Below, one piece after another: positions 1 to 9,711 of a stretch of 11,991 nt of DNA. The stretch lies in assembly GCA_035546355.1 (NCBI GenBank), contig DATKEH010000364.1:1-11991 (forward strand). The letters are read 5' to 3'. The position numbers were made by a program, and so were the translations under genes. The notes under the pieces were generated by a model. It ran no database searches. It was given only the letters and a program-made list of their open reading frames with translations, and was not told the origin of the DNA. The stretch comes from DATKEH01 sp035546355 (GTDB lineage Bacteria; Acidobacteriota; Thermoanaerobaculia; Multivoradales; JAIOJS01). Positions within the stretch are counted from its first letter, which is position 1, and each line of letters begins with the position of its first letter.

Positions 1-1372
1 CCGCGTCGAAGCCGGGGTCGACGGAGTAGAGGGCGTGCAGCGAGCGCAGCATCAGCCCCGAGGCGACCGCGACCACCACCGCCAGCGCCACCTGGGCGGC
101 CACCAGCCAGCGCGGCAGCTGGCGCCCGCGCGGCACCCCCAGCGCTGCCGCGCTGCCGCCGCGCAGGGGCGATGCCAAGGCCCGGCGGGCGCCGCGGAGG
201 GCGGGCAGCGCGCCGAAGATCAGCGCCGCCGCCAGCGAGGCGGCGACGGTGAACAGTAGCACCGCGCCGTCGACGCGGATCTCGGCGATGCGCGGCACCT
301 CGGCGGCGGCGTAGGCGGCCAGCAGGCGGACGGCCGCCAGGGCGACGGCGATGCCGAGGGCGCCTCCCGCCAGCCCCAGGATCAGGCTCTCGGTGAAGAG
401 CTGGCGGATCAGGCGGGCGCGGCCCGCGCCCAGCGCGCGGCGGATCGACAGCTCCCGCTCGCGCCCCTCCCCCCGCGCCAGCAGCAGGTGGGCGACGTTG
501 GCGCAGGCGATGAGCAGCACCAGCCCGACGCAGCCCATCAGCAGCCACAGGGGGCCGGCGAGGTCGGCCGCCCGGTCGCGGGACAGCGGCACCACGTCAG
601 CCTCGCGGACCGACTGCTCGTCGATGTTGTTGAAGCCCTCCTGGCGCAGCCGGCGGGCCTCCCCGCGCAGCTGCTCGCGGGCCTCGGCGAGGGTGGCGCC
701 CGGCGCCAGCCGGGCGACCCGCCAGTTGACGTACCAGGTGGCGTCCCCGGCCACCTTCCAGCTCTCGGGCGCGACCAGCGGCGCCCAGAGCTGGGGGCGC
801 TCCTTGGCCCCGGCGACGGCTCGATACCCCTGCGGCATGACGCCGACGACGGTGCGGGCGTCGGCCTCGTCGCCGGCCAGCGGGATCCGCCGGCCGAGGA
901 TGTGGGGGTCGCCGCCGAAGCGCCGCTGCCAGAGCTCGTGGGCGAGGATCACCACGTCGTGGCGCCCCGCCTCCCCCTCTTCGGGGCGGAAGGCGCGGCC
1001 GAGGGCGGGTTGCACGCCGAGGAGGTCGAAGTGCCCCGGTGAGACGATCGACCCGACCAGCTCCTCGGGCTCGGGATCACCGGTCAGGGTGAAGGTCCAG
1101 TTGGAGATGCCCGAGATGGCCGCCAGCGCCGGCACCGCCTCGTCCACCCGCCGCACCAGCGACTTGTTGAACGGCTGCCCGGGCCACACCAGCACCAGCC
1201 GATGGGGATCGGCATAGGGGAGGGGCTTGAGCAGCAGGGCGTGCACGACGCTGAACACCGCGGTGTTGGCGCCGATGCCGAGCGCCAGGGTGAGCACCGC
1301 CACCCCGGTGACCCACGGCGTCCGCCGCAGGGTGCGCAGCGCCAGGCGCAGATCGTCGACGATGCGGGGCAT
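1..1372 (-). CDS. ADOP-type (MacB/FtsX-like) ABC transporter permease, 3' end outside window
   Basis: Inner-membrane permease subunit of a MacB-type ABC system, probably working with a separate ATPase that is not in view. The first 457 codons are present; the frame is open at base 1 and about 350 residues should lie beyond. The start MPRIVDDLRLALRTLRR leads into a first membrane helix (about residues 20-45) ending in LLLKPLPYADP, the usual N-terminus of this family. A MacB periplasmic-core domain follows (about 50-260, with HELWQRRFGGDP near 145-156). Then comes an FtsX domain (about 273-395) with RRALGAGRARLIRQLF after its first helix, and a further membrane helix near 420-445. ATG at 1372 was chosen because it gives the family N-terminus; no good Shine-Dalgarno is visible before it. 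It resembles the complete permease at 5887-8289 in layout. Substrate unknown. Confidence 0.9.
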   Translation of the reverse strand, partial: MPRIVDDLRLALRTLRRTPWVTGVAVLTLALGIGANTAVFSVVHALLLKPLPYADPHRLVLVWPGQPFNKSLVRRVDEAVPALAAISGISNWTFTLTGDPEPEELVGSIVSPGHFDLLGVQPALGRAFRPEEGEAGRHDVVILAHELWQRRFGGDPHILGRRIPLAGDEADARTVVGVMPQGYRAVAGAKERPQLWAPLVAPESWKVAGDATWYVNWRVARLAPGATLAEAREQLRGEARRLRQEGFNNIDEQSVREADVVPLSRDRAADLAGPLWLLMGCVGLVLLIACANVAHLLLARGEGRERELSIRRALGAGRARLIRQLFTESLILGLAGGALGIAVALAAVRLLAAYAAAEVPRIAEIRVDGAVLLFTVAASLAAALIFGALPALRGARRALASPLRGGSAAALGVPRGRQLPRWLVAAQVALAVVVAVASGLMLRSLHALYSVDPGFDA

Positions 1373-1535
1373 GCCCGCGGCGAGAGCAAGCTCGATACCA
1401 GCGACGTCATGGAGCGCAAATGACTGCCGGGCAATGGTTTGCGCCGAGGGGCCGAGCCCCGGTGTCGGGTCGGGCTGATCGCTGGCGGACACCCCGTCCC
1501 GGAAGCGGACCCCTCACGCCGTCCCGCACCCTCGG

Positions 1536-2669
1536 CTACGGCCGTTGCCGCAGCCCAGCCCCGAGGTCCTCCCCCGAGAACTGGATCTCGAAGCCGAAGC
1601 CGAAGTGCCAGGCGGCCTGGCGGTCGGCCACGAGGTCGTCACGCGGCCAGGTGACGCCGCCGATCAGCTCGCCGAAGAACCACTCGCGCAGCATGCGGCG
1701 CCGATAGGTGAGGCGAGTGCCGTACTCCGCCAGCGCCGCCTCGGCGTCGGTGCTGCCGTGGAGGCCGACGAACCAGGCCACGGCCTGGTTGGGGCCGAAC
1801 CCCTTGAACAGGGTCACCCCGCTCTCCCAGCTCAGCCCCTCGGTCGACTCGTCGAAGGTGCCGCGGTTGGCCCAGCGGGCCAGCATGCGCTGGCCCACCG
1901 GCCGCTCCAGGTCGACCCTGGTGGTGGTGCCGACGCCGCGCTGGTTCTGCCAGTACAGGGTCTCCTGGAGCCGCAGCACGTTGCGGTCGCCGACCATCCA
2001 GAACTGCCGGTAGCGCCCGCGCACGAAGGGCTCGATCGGCGTGTCGAGGTCGATGCCGACGTCGAAATCGGTGCGCCGGCGCGCGTTGCCGACCGGCCGG
2101 TAGCCGAGCCCCAGCAGCCACTCCTGATCCCCCTCGCGGCGGAAGAAGTCCGGCAGGAAATCGAGCTCGCCGCTGCTGCCGGTCAGGAAGTCCCCCTCGG
2201 TCTCGCGGCCGAAGAAGGCGTTGACCCGCTCGTCGACGTTGGGCAGGTCGACGCGCACCCGCAGCCGGCCGTCGACGTCGAGCTCGTCGAGCTCGTCCCA
2301 CAGCACGCGCAGCTGGACGCGGCCGTGGGTGCGCTGGGCCTCCTCGTCGAAGCGGCGGTTGCCGAAGAAGCCGTCGAAGCGCCGGGCCGTGTTGCACACG
2401 GTCTCGAAGATCTCGCGCCGCATGTGGTCGAGCCACGGCTCGTCCCCGGGCCGCTCCACGCGGCACGGGTCCGGCTCGTCGTCGCCGCTCGGCTCGGCCT
2501 CGCCGGCCGGAGCGGCCTCCGGGTCGGGTGCGTCGTCGGCTGGCGGCGTGGCGGCGCCAGCCGTGCTCGCCGACGCCCCCCAGGAGGCGGCAGCGAGGAG
2601 CAGCGGCAGGGCCAGCGACATCAGCGGCTTGCAGGCGGTCGCCACGCAGTGGGGCTGAGCAGGGGTCAT
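1536..2669 (-). CDS. Secreted, probable outer-membrane beta-barrel protein of unknown function
   Basis: A 377-residue protein from ATG 2669. It has a likely signal peptide: K14, then hydrophobic MSLALPLLLAAASWGASA (about 17-34). An acidic, proline-rich linker (about 41-75) follows. The mature part has two cysteines near the linker and the motif FDGFFGNRRFDEEA. The rest is dominated by alternating polar/aromatic stretches (for example RLRVRVDLPN, TLYWQNQRGVGTTTRVDLERP, EGLSWESGVTLFKG, WHFGFGFEIQF) that look like barrel strands, with an aromatic residue near the C-terminus. I recall similar uncharacterised outer-membrane proteins in gammaproteobacteria, but no function is known to me. An ATG at 2621 and a TTG at 2708 are alternative starts; 2669 gives the better signal peptide with a basic residue before the hydrophobic core. 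It lies 163 bases upstream of the permease at 1372 on the same strand. Confidence 0.75.
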   Translation of the reverse strand: MTPAQPHCVATACKPLMSLALPLLLAAASWGASASTAGAATPPADDAPDPEAAPAGEAEPSGDDEPDPCRVERPGDEPWLDHMRREIFETVCNTARRFDGFFGNRRFDEEAQRTHGRVQLRVLWDELDELDVDGRLRVRVDLPNVDERVNAFFGRETEGDFLTGSSGELDFLPDFFRREGDQEWLLGLGYRPVGNARRRTDFDVGIDLDTPIEPFVRGRYRQFWMVGDRNVLRLQETLYWQNQRGVGTTTRVDLERPVGQRMLARWANRGTFDESTEGLSWESGVTLFKGFGPNQAVAWFVGLHGSTDAEAALAEYGTRLTYRRRMLREWFFGELIGGVTWPRDDLVADRQAAWHFGFGFEIQFSGEDLGAGLRQRP

Positions 2670-2753
2670 GCCAGGTCGTACGCTACCTCTCGCCGTCGGC
2701 GCGGGCAACCCGGCTCGGGGAGACGCGTGGGGGCGGTGGCGGAGCCCGTGTTA

Positions 2754-2771
2754 GGATCGACGACGCGATCC
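2754..2771. promoter_or_regulatory. Inverted repeat in divergent intergenic region
   Basis: GGATCG and CGATCC form a perfect 6-base inverted repeat around a 6-base centre, in the ~208-base gap between the minus-strand secreted protein and the plus-strand hybrid kinase. The position, about 107 bases before the kinase start, would suit an operator shared by both genes. In such GC-rich DNA a 6-base repeat can occur by chance. I could not assign convincing -35/-10 boxes; TACTAT at 2817-2822 is the best -10-like string but lacks a partner. Confidence 0.2.
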
Positions 2772-2877
2772 CGTGTGATGGCCTGCAGCCGAGGCAGGCG
2801 GAGAAAATGGTGGCAGTACTATCCGCGAGCCGGATTCGCCGAGGTGCTCCGGGAGATCGGCAGGCTCCCCGGCAGCG

Positions 2878-4476
<1,599 letters not shown>

Positions 4477-4484
4477 CGCCGCGA

Positions 4485-5669
4485 ATGCCCGCCGCTTCGC
4501 AGCACGTCCTGATCGCCGGCGCCGGGATCTTCGGGGTGACCGCCGCCCTCGAGCTGCGGCGCCGCGGCCACCGGGTGACGCTGCTCGACCCCGAGCCGCC
4601 GCCGGCCCCGCGGGCGGCGTCGACCGACGTCAGCAAGGTGGTGCGCCGCGAGTACGGCAGCGACGGCGAGTACCTGCGGCTCGGCGGCGAGGCGATCGCC
4701 GGCTGGCGGCGCTGGAACGCGCAGTGGCGCCAGCCGCTCTACCACCAGGACGGGGTGCTGCTGCTGGCGGGGCGGTCGCTCGACGAGGAGGGCTACGAAG
4801 GCAACAGCTGGCGCGCCCTGCTCGCCGCCGGCTGCAGGCCCGAGCGGCTCGCCCCGCGGCAGCTGGCGGGCCGCTTCCCGGCCTGGCGGCCCGAGCGCTA
4901 CCGCGACGGGTTCTTCCACGCGGAGGGGGGCTGGGTGGAGAGCGGGCGGGTGGTGGCGCGGCTGCTGGGGCGGGCACGCGACGCCGGAGTCACGCGGCTC
5001 GGCGGCGAGGGGATGGCGGCGCTCCTCGCCGGCGACCGCGCGGTCGCGGGGGTGCGCACGACATCCGGCCGCGAGATCGCCGCCGACCACGTGGTGGTGG
5101 CCGCCGGCGCCTGGACCGGCCGGCTGCTGGGGCTCGACGGCCTGTGGGCCACCGCCCATCCCGTCTTCCACCTGCGTCCCGCGCGGCCGCAGCTCTTCGC
5201 CGCCGAACGCTTCCCGGTCTTCCTCGCCGACGTGGCCGCCACCGGCTGGTACGGCTTTCCGCTCCACCCGCGCGAGGGGATCGTCAAGGTGGCGCGGCAC
5301 GCGCTGGGCCGCCGGGTGGATCCGGACGTCCCGCGCACGGTCGCCCCGGGTGACGAGGAGGCGCTGCGCGCCTTCCTGCGCCAGTCGCTGCCGGCGCTGG
5401 CCGATGCGCCGCTCGCCGGCTCGCGCTCGTGCCTCTACTGCGACACCGCCGACGGCCACTTCTGGATCGACCGCGACCCCGAGCGGGAGGGGCTCACCGT
5501 GGCCTCGGGGGGCAGCGGCCACGCCTTCAAGTTCGCGCCGTTGCTCGGCGGCTGGATCGCCGACGCGGTGGAGGGCGTAGCCGCTCCCGCTCTCGGGCGC
5601 TTCCGCTGGCGCCGCGCCGCGGGCCCCTGGGCCGGCGAGGAGGAGGCGCGGGCGCAGGGCGTGGAGTGA
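4485..5669 (+). CDS. FAD-dependent amine oxidase of the monomeric sarcosine oxidase (DAO) family
   Basis: A 394-residue flavoprotein oxidising a secondary amine or amino acid with O2; the substrate cannot be told from sequence. It has an N-terminal Rossmann FAD site GAGIFG (residues 12-17) ending in an acidic residue, LLDPE. The segment STDVSKVVRREYGSDGEYLRL (46-66) matches the sarcosine-oxidase pattern of serine, arginine and YG near the flavin. In GIVKVARHALG, K268 and H272 align with the oxygen-activating Lys265 and active-site His269 of monomeric sarcosine oxidase. C316 in SCLYCDTADGHFWIDRDPE aligns with Cys315, which carries covalent FAD there. The C-terminal GGSGHAFKFAPLLG is the second FAD motif. 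These alignments are from memory. ATG 4485 lies 8 bases after the kinase stop; an in-frame TTG at 4473 overlaps that stop and is an alternative. The spacing suggests co-translation with the kinase. Confidence 0.88.
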   Translation: MPAASQHVLIAGAGIFGVTAALELRRRGHRVTLLDPEPPPAPRAASTDVSKVVRREYGSDGEYLRLGGEAIAGWRRWNAQWRQPLYHQDGVLLLAGRSLDEEGYEGNSWRALLAAGCRPERLAPRQLAGRFPAWRPERYRDGFFHAEGGWVESGRVVARLLGRARDAGVTRLGGEGMAALLAGDRAVAGVRTTSGREIAADHVVVAAGAWTGRLLGLDGLWATAHPVFHLRPARPQLFAAERFPVFLADVAATGWYGFPLHPREGIVKVARHALGRRVDPDVPRTVAPGDEEALRAFLRQSLPALADAPLAGSRSCLYCDTADGHFWIDRDPEREGLTVASGGSGHAFKFAPLLGGWIADAVEGVAAPALGRFRWRRAAGPWAGEEEARAQGVE

Positions 5670-5749
5670 CGGGCGGCTGGTGGCGCCGCTGGCGAGACGG
5701 GCCCCCTTCGCCCTGTCCGCAATCGGCGCGCCCGGTCCCGCATGCGAAC

Positions 5750-5773
5750 GGTGGCGGCGCCGGCGCCGCCACC
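5750..5773. repeat. Perfect 24-base GC palindrome in intergenic region
   Basis: The half-site GGTGGCGGCGCC is followed immediately by its exact reverse complement, giving a 12+12 palindrome with no spacer. It lies in the 217-base gap between the oxidase stop (5669) and the permease start (5887). It could fold as a very stable hairpin in RNA (attenuator, or a terminator without a U-tract) or serve as a dimeric protein site. No T-run follows it, so it is not a standard intrinsic terminator. The rest of the gap shows no gene. Confidence 0.6.
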
Positions 5774-5876
5774 CCCGGGTCGAGCGCAAGTCACGGCCAG
5801 GCAACTGGTTCCCTCCGGTGCCCGGCGGTGGCACGGCGGTTGCGATTGCGGTTGCCAGCCGATCCATTCCCGTCCC

Positions 5877-5882
5877 GGAGGT
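5877..5882 (+). promoter_or_regulatory. Strong ribosome binding site that decides a GTG start
   Basis: GGAGGT lies four bases before GTG 5887. The frame is open upstream to an ATG at 5680, but that 69-residue extension is low-complexity and arginine-rich. The product from GTG starts MIEDLKQALKSLRRRR, which matches the N-terminus of the family, so GTG 5887 is the real start. Confidence 0.75.
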
Positions 5883-5886
5883 CGCC

Positions 5887-8289
5887 GTGATCGAGGATCT
5901 GAAGCAGGCTCTCAAGTCTCTCCGCCGGCGGCGCGGCACCGGTGCGGCGGTCGCCCTCACCCTGGCGGTGGTGATCGGCGCCAACGCCGTGGTGTTCACG
6001 CTGGTGCACGGAATCCTGCTGGCGCCGCTGCCCTATCCGGAGCCCGAGCGCATCGTCGCGGTGTGGCCGGAGGTGTGGTTCTCCAAGGGGATGTTCGAGC
6101 GTTTCGCCGCCGAGGCCACCTCCTTCGAGGCGGTCGCCGGCTACAGCGGCAGCGCCCTGGTGCTGAAGGACCAGGGCGCCTCGACCCTGGTGCTGGGCCC
6201 GGAGGTCACCGGCGGCTTCTTCGCCGTGCTCGGCACGACGCCGGTGGTGGGGACGCTGTTCGAGACGGGGGAGGCGCGGCCGGGCATCGAGCCGGCGATC
6301 GTGCTGACCCACGAGCTGTGGCAGCGGCGCTTCGGCGGCGACCCCGGTGTCGTCGGCCGCACCCTCCGCTTCGAGGGGGGCAGCCGCACCGTGGTCGGGG
6401 TGCTGCCCCCGGAGGTGGACCTGCTGCAGGAGGGGGCCGAGGTGGTGCAGCGGCTCGTCCTCGATCCCGATGCCACCGACTACGACAAGGCGCAGTACCT
6501 GCGGCTGATCGCCCGCCTGCGGCCGGGAGTCTCCGCCGCGGCGGCGAGTGCCGAGGCCCGCGCCATCGCCGGCCGTTGGGCGGTGGCGCGGGAGTGGTCC
6601 GACGCCACGGTGCAGGCGGCCGGCGTGGTGCAGCTGCGCGAGCACCTGGTGGGGGAGTCGCGTCCGCTGCTGCTGGTGCTGATGGCAGCGGTGGGGTTGC
6701 TGCTCCTCGTCGCCGTGGCCAACGTAGTGCACCTGCTGCTCGCCGCCCGCACCGCCCGCGGCAAGGAGTTGGCGGTGCGTACCGCCCTCGGCGCCGGACA
6801 CGGCCGTCTGGCGCGGATGTTCGTCGCCGAGGCCCTGCTGCTGGCCCTCGCCGGGGGCTCGGCCGGGCTGCTGTTGGCCCGTTTCCTGGTGCCGCTGGTA
6901 GTGCGCCTGGCGCCTTTCGAGCTGCCGCGGCTGGCCTCGGTGCAGGTCGGCCCGGCGGCGGTCGCCTTCACCCTCCTGCTGTCGCTGGTCACGGCGCTGG
7001 CGGCGGCGCTGATGCCGGCGTTCGGGCTCGCCCGAGGTCGCCTCGAGGAGGGTCTACGCGAGGAGGGGCGCGGCACCACCGCCTCGCGCGCGGGCGACCG
7101 CCTGCGCCGGGTGCTGGTGGCGGCCGAGGTGACGCTGTCGCTGGTGGTACTGATCGCCGCCGCGCTGCTGGTGCGCAGCTTCTGGCACCTGACGCGGGTC
7201 GATCCCGGCTTCGCGCCGCAGGGTCTCTACTCGGCGACGCTGCTGCCGCCGGCGGAACGTACCGCGGACGCCGCCGCGGCCGAGGCCTTCTACCAGGGCG
7301 TGCTGGAGCGCGCCGAGGCGGTCCCGGGCGTCGTCGCCGCGGGGTTGGTGCAGACGCAGCCGATTTCGGGCGGCGGCTGGGTGATGGAGGTCGTGCCCGA
7401 AGGCCGGCAGGACGCCGCCGGCGCGGAATCCCCCACCGCCTACTGGCGAGTGGTGACGCCGGGATATCTCGAGCTGCTGGGGGCGCGCCGCCTGCGGGGG
7501 CGCGGCCTCGCCGCCAGCGACCGCCACGGCGCCCCCGACGTGGCGGTGGTCGACCGCAGCTTCGCCCGTCTGCTGTGGCCGGGGGAGGACCCGATCGGGC
7601 GCCGGTTCCGCATGCCGTTCGAGGAGCGCCCGGAGGGGATCACGGTGGTGGGGGTGATCGAGGACACGCGGCACCTGGGGCTGCGCCGCGACCCGGTGCC
7701 GACCGTCTACCGGCCGCTCGCGCAGTCCCTCGAGACCTACGTCGGCGTCGGCGCCACCCAGCTCGCCCTGGTGGTGCGCACGGCCGGGGACCCGGCGGCG
7801 GGCGGCAGCGAGCTGCTGGCCGCACTGCGTGCCGCCGAGCCGGAGCTGGCGGTGGTCGACCCGGCCACGCTGGAGCAGCGGCTCGCCCGCTCGTTGACCG
7901 AGCCGCGGGTGACGGCGGTGACGCTGCTGCTGTTCGCCGGCGCCGCCCTGCTGCTGGCGGTGATCGGGCTGTTCGGCATCGTCTCCCGTCTGGTGGCCGA
8001 ACTCACGCCCGAGATCGCCGTGCGGCGGGTACTCGGCGCCGACGGCGGTGAGGTGCTCCGCCTGGTGCTCGGGCGCAGTCTATTGCCGGTGGCGATCGGG
8101 CTGGTCGTTGGCGCGGCCGCGGGCCTGGCGGCCTCTCGGCTCCTGACCAGCCTGCTGTTCCAGGTGCAGCCCAGCGATCCGGCCAGCGTCATGGCGGCGG
8201 TGGCGGTGCTGGCGGTAGTGGCGCTCCTCGCCGCCTGGTTGCCGGCGCGCCGCGCCGCGCGCATCGAGCCCATGGCCGCGCTCGACTGA
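5887..8289 (+). CDS. ADOP-type (MacB/FtsX-like) ABC transporter permease, complete
   Basis: An 800-residue inner-membrane permease with duplicated halves, the size typical of ADOP proteins. The first helix is at about 20-43, ending in GILLAPLPYPEPERIV. A MacB periplasmic core follows (about 50-250, with HELWQRRFGGDPGVVG). The first FtsX domain (about 259-384) includes AVRTALGAGHGRLARMF. A second half begins with a helix near 405-430 and a second periplasmic core to about 670. The C-terminal FtsX domain (about 675-795) has AVRRVLGADGGEVLRLVL and ends LPARRAARIEPMAALD. MacB-family systems use ATP hydrolysis in a partner subunit to drive efflux or lipoprotein and peptide handling in the periplasm. 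No ATP-binding subunit lies beside it, as is common for these 'orphan' permeases. The 5' gap with a palindrome and its own Shine-Dalgarno suggest separate expression from the kinase-oxidase pair. Confidence 0.93.
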   Translation: MIEDLKQALKSLRRRRGTGAAVALTLAVVIGANAVVFTLVHGILLAPLPYPEPERIVAVWPEVWFSKGMFERFAAEATSFEAVAGYSGSALVLKDQGASTLVLGPEVTGGFFAVLGTTPVVGTLFETGEARPGIEPAIVLTHELWQRRFGGDPGVVGRTLRFEGGSRTVVGVLPPEVDLLQEGAEVVQRLVLDPDATDYDKAQYLRLIARLRPGVSAAAASAEARAIAGRWAVAREWSDATVQAAGVVQLREHLVGESRPLLLVLMAAVGLLLLVAVANVVHLLLAARTARGKELAVRTALGAGHGRLARMFVAEALLLALAGGSAGLLLARFLVPLVVRLAPFELPRLASVQVGPAAVAFTLLLSLVTALAAALMPAFGLARGRLEEGLREEGRGTTASRAGDRLRRVLVAAEVTLSLVVLIAAALLVRSFWHLTRVDPGFAPQGLYSATLLPPAERTADAAAAEAFYQGVLERAEAVPGVVAAGLVQTQPISGGGWVMEVVPEGRQDAAGAESPTAYWRVVTPGYLELLGARRLRGRGLAASDRHGAPDVAVVDRSFARLLWPGEDPIGRRFRMPFEERPEGITVVGVIEDTRHLGLRRDPVPTVYRPLAQSLETYVGVGATQLALVVRTAGDPAAGGSELLAALRAAEPELAVVDPATLEQRLARSLTEPRVTAVTLLLFAGAALLLAVIGLFGIVSRLVAELTPEIAVRRVLGADGGEVLRLVLGRSLLPVAIGLVVGAAAGLAASRLLTSLLFQVQPSDPASVMAAVAVLAVVALLAAWLPARRAARIEPMAALD

Positions 8290-8299
8290 GGGAACAGCC

Positions 8300-8319
8300 C
8301 GCCGACCGCCCCCTCGGCG
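8300..8319. terminator. Possible bidirectional terminator hairpin between convergent genes
   Basis: CGCCGA (8300-8305) pairs with TCGGCG (8314-8319) around an 8-base C-rich loop, in the 36-base gap between the plus-strand permease stop and the minus-strand dodecin stop. The location is right for a shared terminator, but no U-tract follows on either strand and a 6-base stem is modest. Confidence 0.25.
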
Positions 8320-8325
8320 CGGAGG

Positions 8326-8529
8326 CTACTCGTCGAGGCGGAAGGTGACCTGCAGGTGCACGCGGAAGGCGACGGGGCGACCGTCCTCGATGCGCACCTT
8401 CTGCTCCTTGACCCAGGCGCTGCGGATGTTGTTGACCGTCTTGCTGGCGCGGGAGATCCCCTCGCGGATGGCGGCTTCGAAGCTCTCGGGGCTCTCGGCG
8501 GAGATCTCGACGACCTTGGCTACGGACAT
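8326..8529 (-). CDS. Dodecin family flavin-binding protein
   Basis: A 67-residue protein of exactly dodecin length and pattern. It begins MSVAKVVEISAESPESFEAA, continues with the helix IREGISRASKTVNNIRSAWVKEQKVRIEDG and ends in the strand RVHLQVTFRLDE. Dodecins form hollow dodecamers that bind flavins (riboflavin, FMN or FAD) or CoA in the cytoplasm and buffer or store them. W39 in SAWVKEQ corresponds to the tryptophan that stacks on the flavin, and Q60 near the end to the glutamine contacting the isoalloxazine ring; both matches are from family knowledge. AGGAGG (complement of 8536-8541) sits 6 bases before the ATG, suggesting strong translation. It stands alone: the kinase upstream ends 135 bases away and the permease on the other side is convergent. 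A flavin role loosely fits the FAD oxidase in the same window. Confidence 0.93.
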   Translation of the reverse strand: MSVAKVVEISAESPESFEAAIREGISRASKTVNNIRSAWVKEQKVRIEDGRPVAFRVHLQVTFRLDE

Positions 8530-8664
8530 GGGTTGCCTCCTCTCTGATGCCGGCGCCGCCGGCGATTCGCGATGTACGGCTCCGCAAAGAAGGCGTGCAA
8601 ACCCGGTGCCGCAGGCCGGCCTCCGGGGAGGTCCCGGCCGCCCCGACGATGAGGGCTCGAGCCT

Positions 8665-9525
8665 TCAGCCCGAGGTCGGCGCGCCCGGGTCCGAGTCGGG
8701 TCCCGCCCGGGCGGCGGCGGGATGCTGCGGCTCCGCCGGACGGCACAGGGGTAGTGCCAGCGTGAACGTGGCCCCGCGCCCCGGCCCCGCGCTCGCCGCC
8801 TCGACCCGCCCGCCGTGCAGCGAAGCGATCTGGCGCACCAGCGCCAAGCCGAGGCCGAGCCCGTGTTCGATCCCCTGCCCCTCCTCGAGCTGGAGGAAGG
8901 GTTCGAAGATGATCTCGAGGTGGTCTGCGGCGATCCCCCTGCCGTTGTCGCGCACCGCCAGCGTCAGCTCGTCGCCCTCTGCCCGGGCGGCGATGGTGAC
9001 GGTGCCGCCGGGCGGGGTGTAGCGGGCGGCGTTGGACAGCAGGTTGCTGACCGCCTGGACCAGCCGCTGGAGGTCTCCCTCCACTGCCAGGTCGGCGGGA
9101 AGCGAGATCTCGACTGTCTGCCGGTTGTCGAGGAACAGGGTGCGGGTGCTCTCCAGGGCCTGTTGGACGACGTCGGCGACCCTCACCCGCTCGCGTCGCA
9201 GCGTCCCGCCGGCGCGGCGCAGGTAGCTGGCATCCTGGAGGTCGTCGACGAAGCGCTGCAGCAGGCCCAGCTGGTGCTCCATCATGTCGAGCACGTCGCG
9301 CCGTTGGCCTTCGCGTCCCTCGGGTCGCCGTTCGAGCTCCCGCAGCACCTGCACGCCGGTGGTCAGCGCCGCCAGGGGGTTGCGCATCTCGTGCCCGAGC
9401 AGCGCCAGGACGCGGTCCCGCCGGGATGCCTGGGGGTCTCGTCGGATGCCGCCCGGGCCAGCCGCCGGCCGCCCCTGGGTACCGGACCGCGGCGCGGCAC
9501 CGGCAGTCGTGTCGATCCGGGTCAT
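8665..9525 (-). CDS. Soluble histidine kinase without a sensor domain (HisKA-HATPase)
   Basis: A 286-residue kinase. A ~35-residue disordered Ala/Gly/Arg-rich N-terminus is followed directly by HisKA with H-box LLGHEMRNPLAAL (H45). The ATPase domain has the N-box NLLSNAARYT (N165 region), G1 DNGRGI (about 193-198), FEPFLQLEEG and G2 HGLGLGLALV (about 221-230). It ends with a Pro/Ala tail. There is no transmembrane segment, PAS, GAF or receiver, so the input must come through another protein or the N-terminal tail. The core is like the kinase module of larger hybrid kinases. AGGAGG (complement of 9531-9536) is 5 bases before ATG 9525. A GTG at 9531 overlaps that Shine-Dalgarno and is therefore rejected as start. 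No response regulator is adjacent. Confidence 0.9.
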   Translation of the reverse strand: MTRIDTTAGAAPRSGTQGRPAAGPGGIRRDPQASRRDRVLALLGHEMRNPLAALTTGVQVLRELERRPEGREGQRRDVLDMMEHQLGLLQRFVDDLQDASYLRRAGGTLRRERVRVADVVQQALESTRTLFLDNRQTVEISLPADLAVEGDLQRLVQAVSNLLSNAARYTPPGGTVTIAARAEGDELTLAVRDNGRGIAADHLEIIFEPFLQLEEGQGIEHGLGLGLALVRQIASLHGGRVEAASAGPGRGATFTLALPLCRPAEPQHPAAARAGPDSDPGAPTSG

Positions 9526-9711
9526 GCTCACCTCCTGAGTCGTCCTCCCGGCCAGGGCGCGCCTCGACGCTGGCAGGGGATCGCCGTCGGGGCAACGCCC
9601 CGTGGGGTGGCGGGAGGGGTGGCCATCCGACTCCCTCTACGGGTGGGGTCTCGCCCGGGGGGAGGGCTCGCCTGCCGGGGGCCGCCACCCCCGCGGGTGT
9701 TGCGCAGCACC

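Noticed and set aside
1448..1493. Hairpins GGGGC/GCCCC and GGTGTC/GACACC between the secreted protein and the permease at 1372
   Set aside because: Stems of 5-6 bases without a U-tract are expected by chance at this GC content.
5680..5886. N-terminal extension of the complete permease to ATG 5680
   Set aside because: The extra 69 residues are low-complexity, while GGAGGT directly precedes GTG 5887 and the product from there matches the family start.
8549..8563. GCCGGC-GCC-GCCGGC upstream of dodecin, and a TTGCAC/TACATC promoter-like pair further up on the minus strand
   Set aside because: Repeat is simple GC-rich sequence and the promoter boxes match only about half of consensus with an 18-base gap; not strong enough to annotate.
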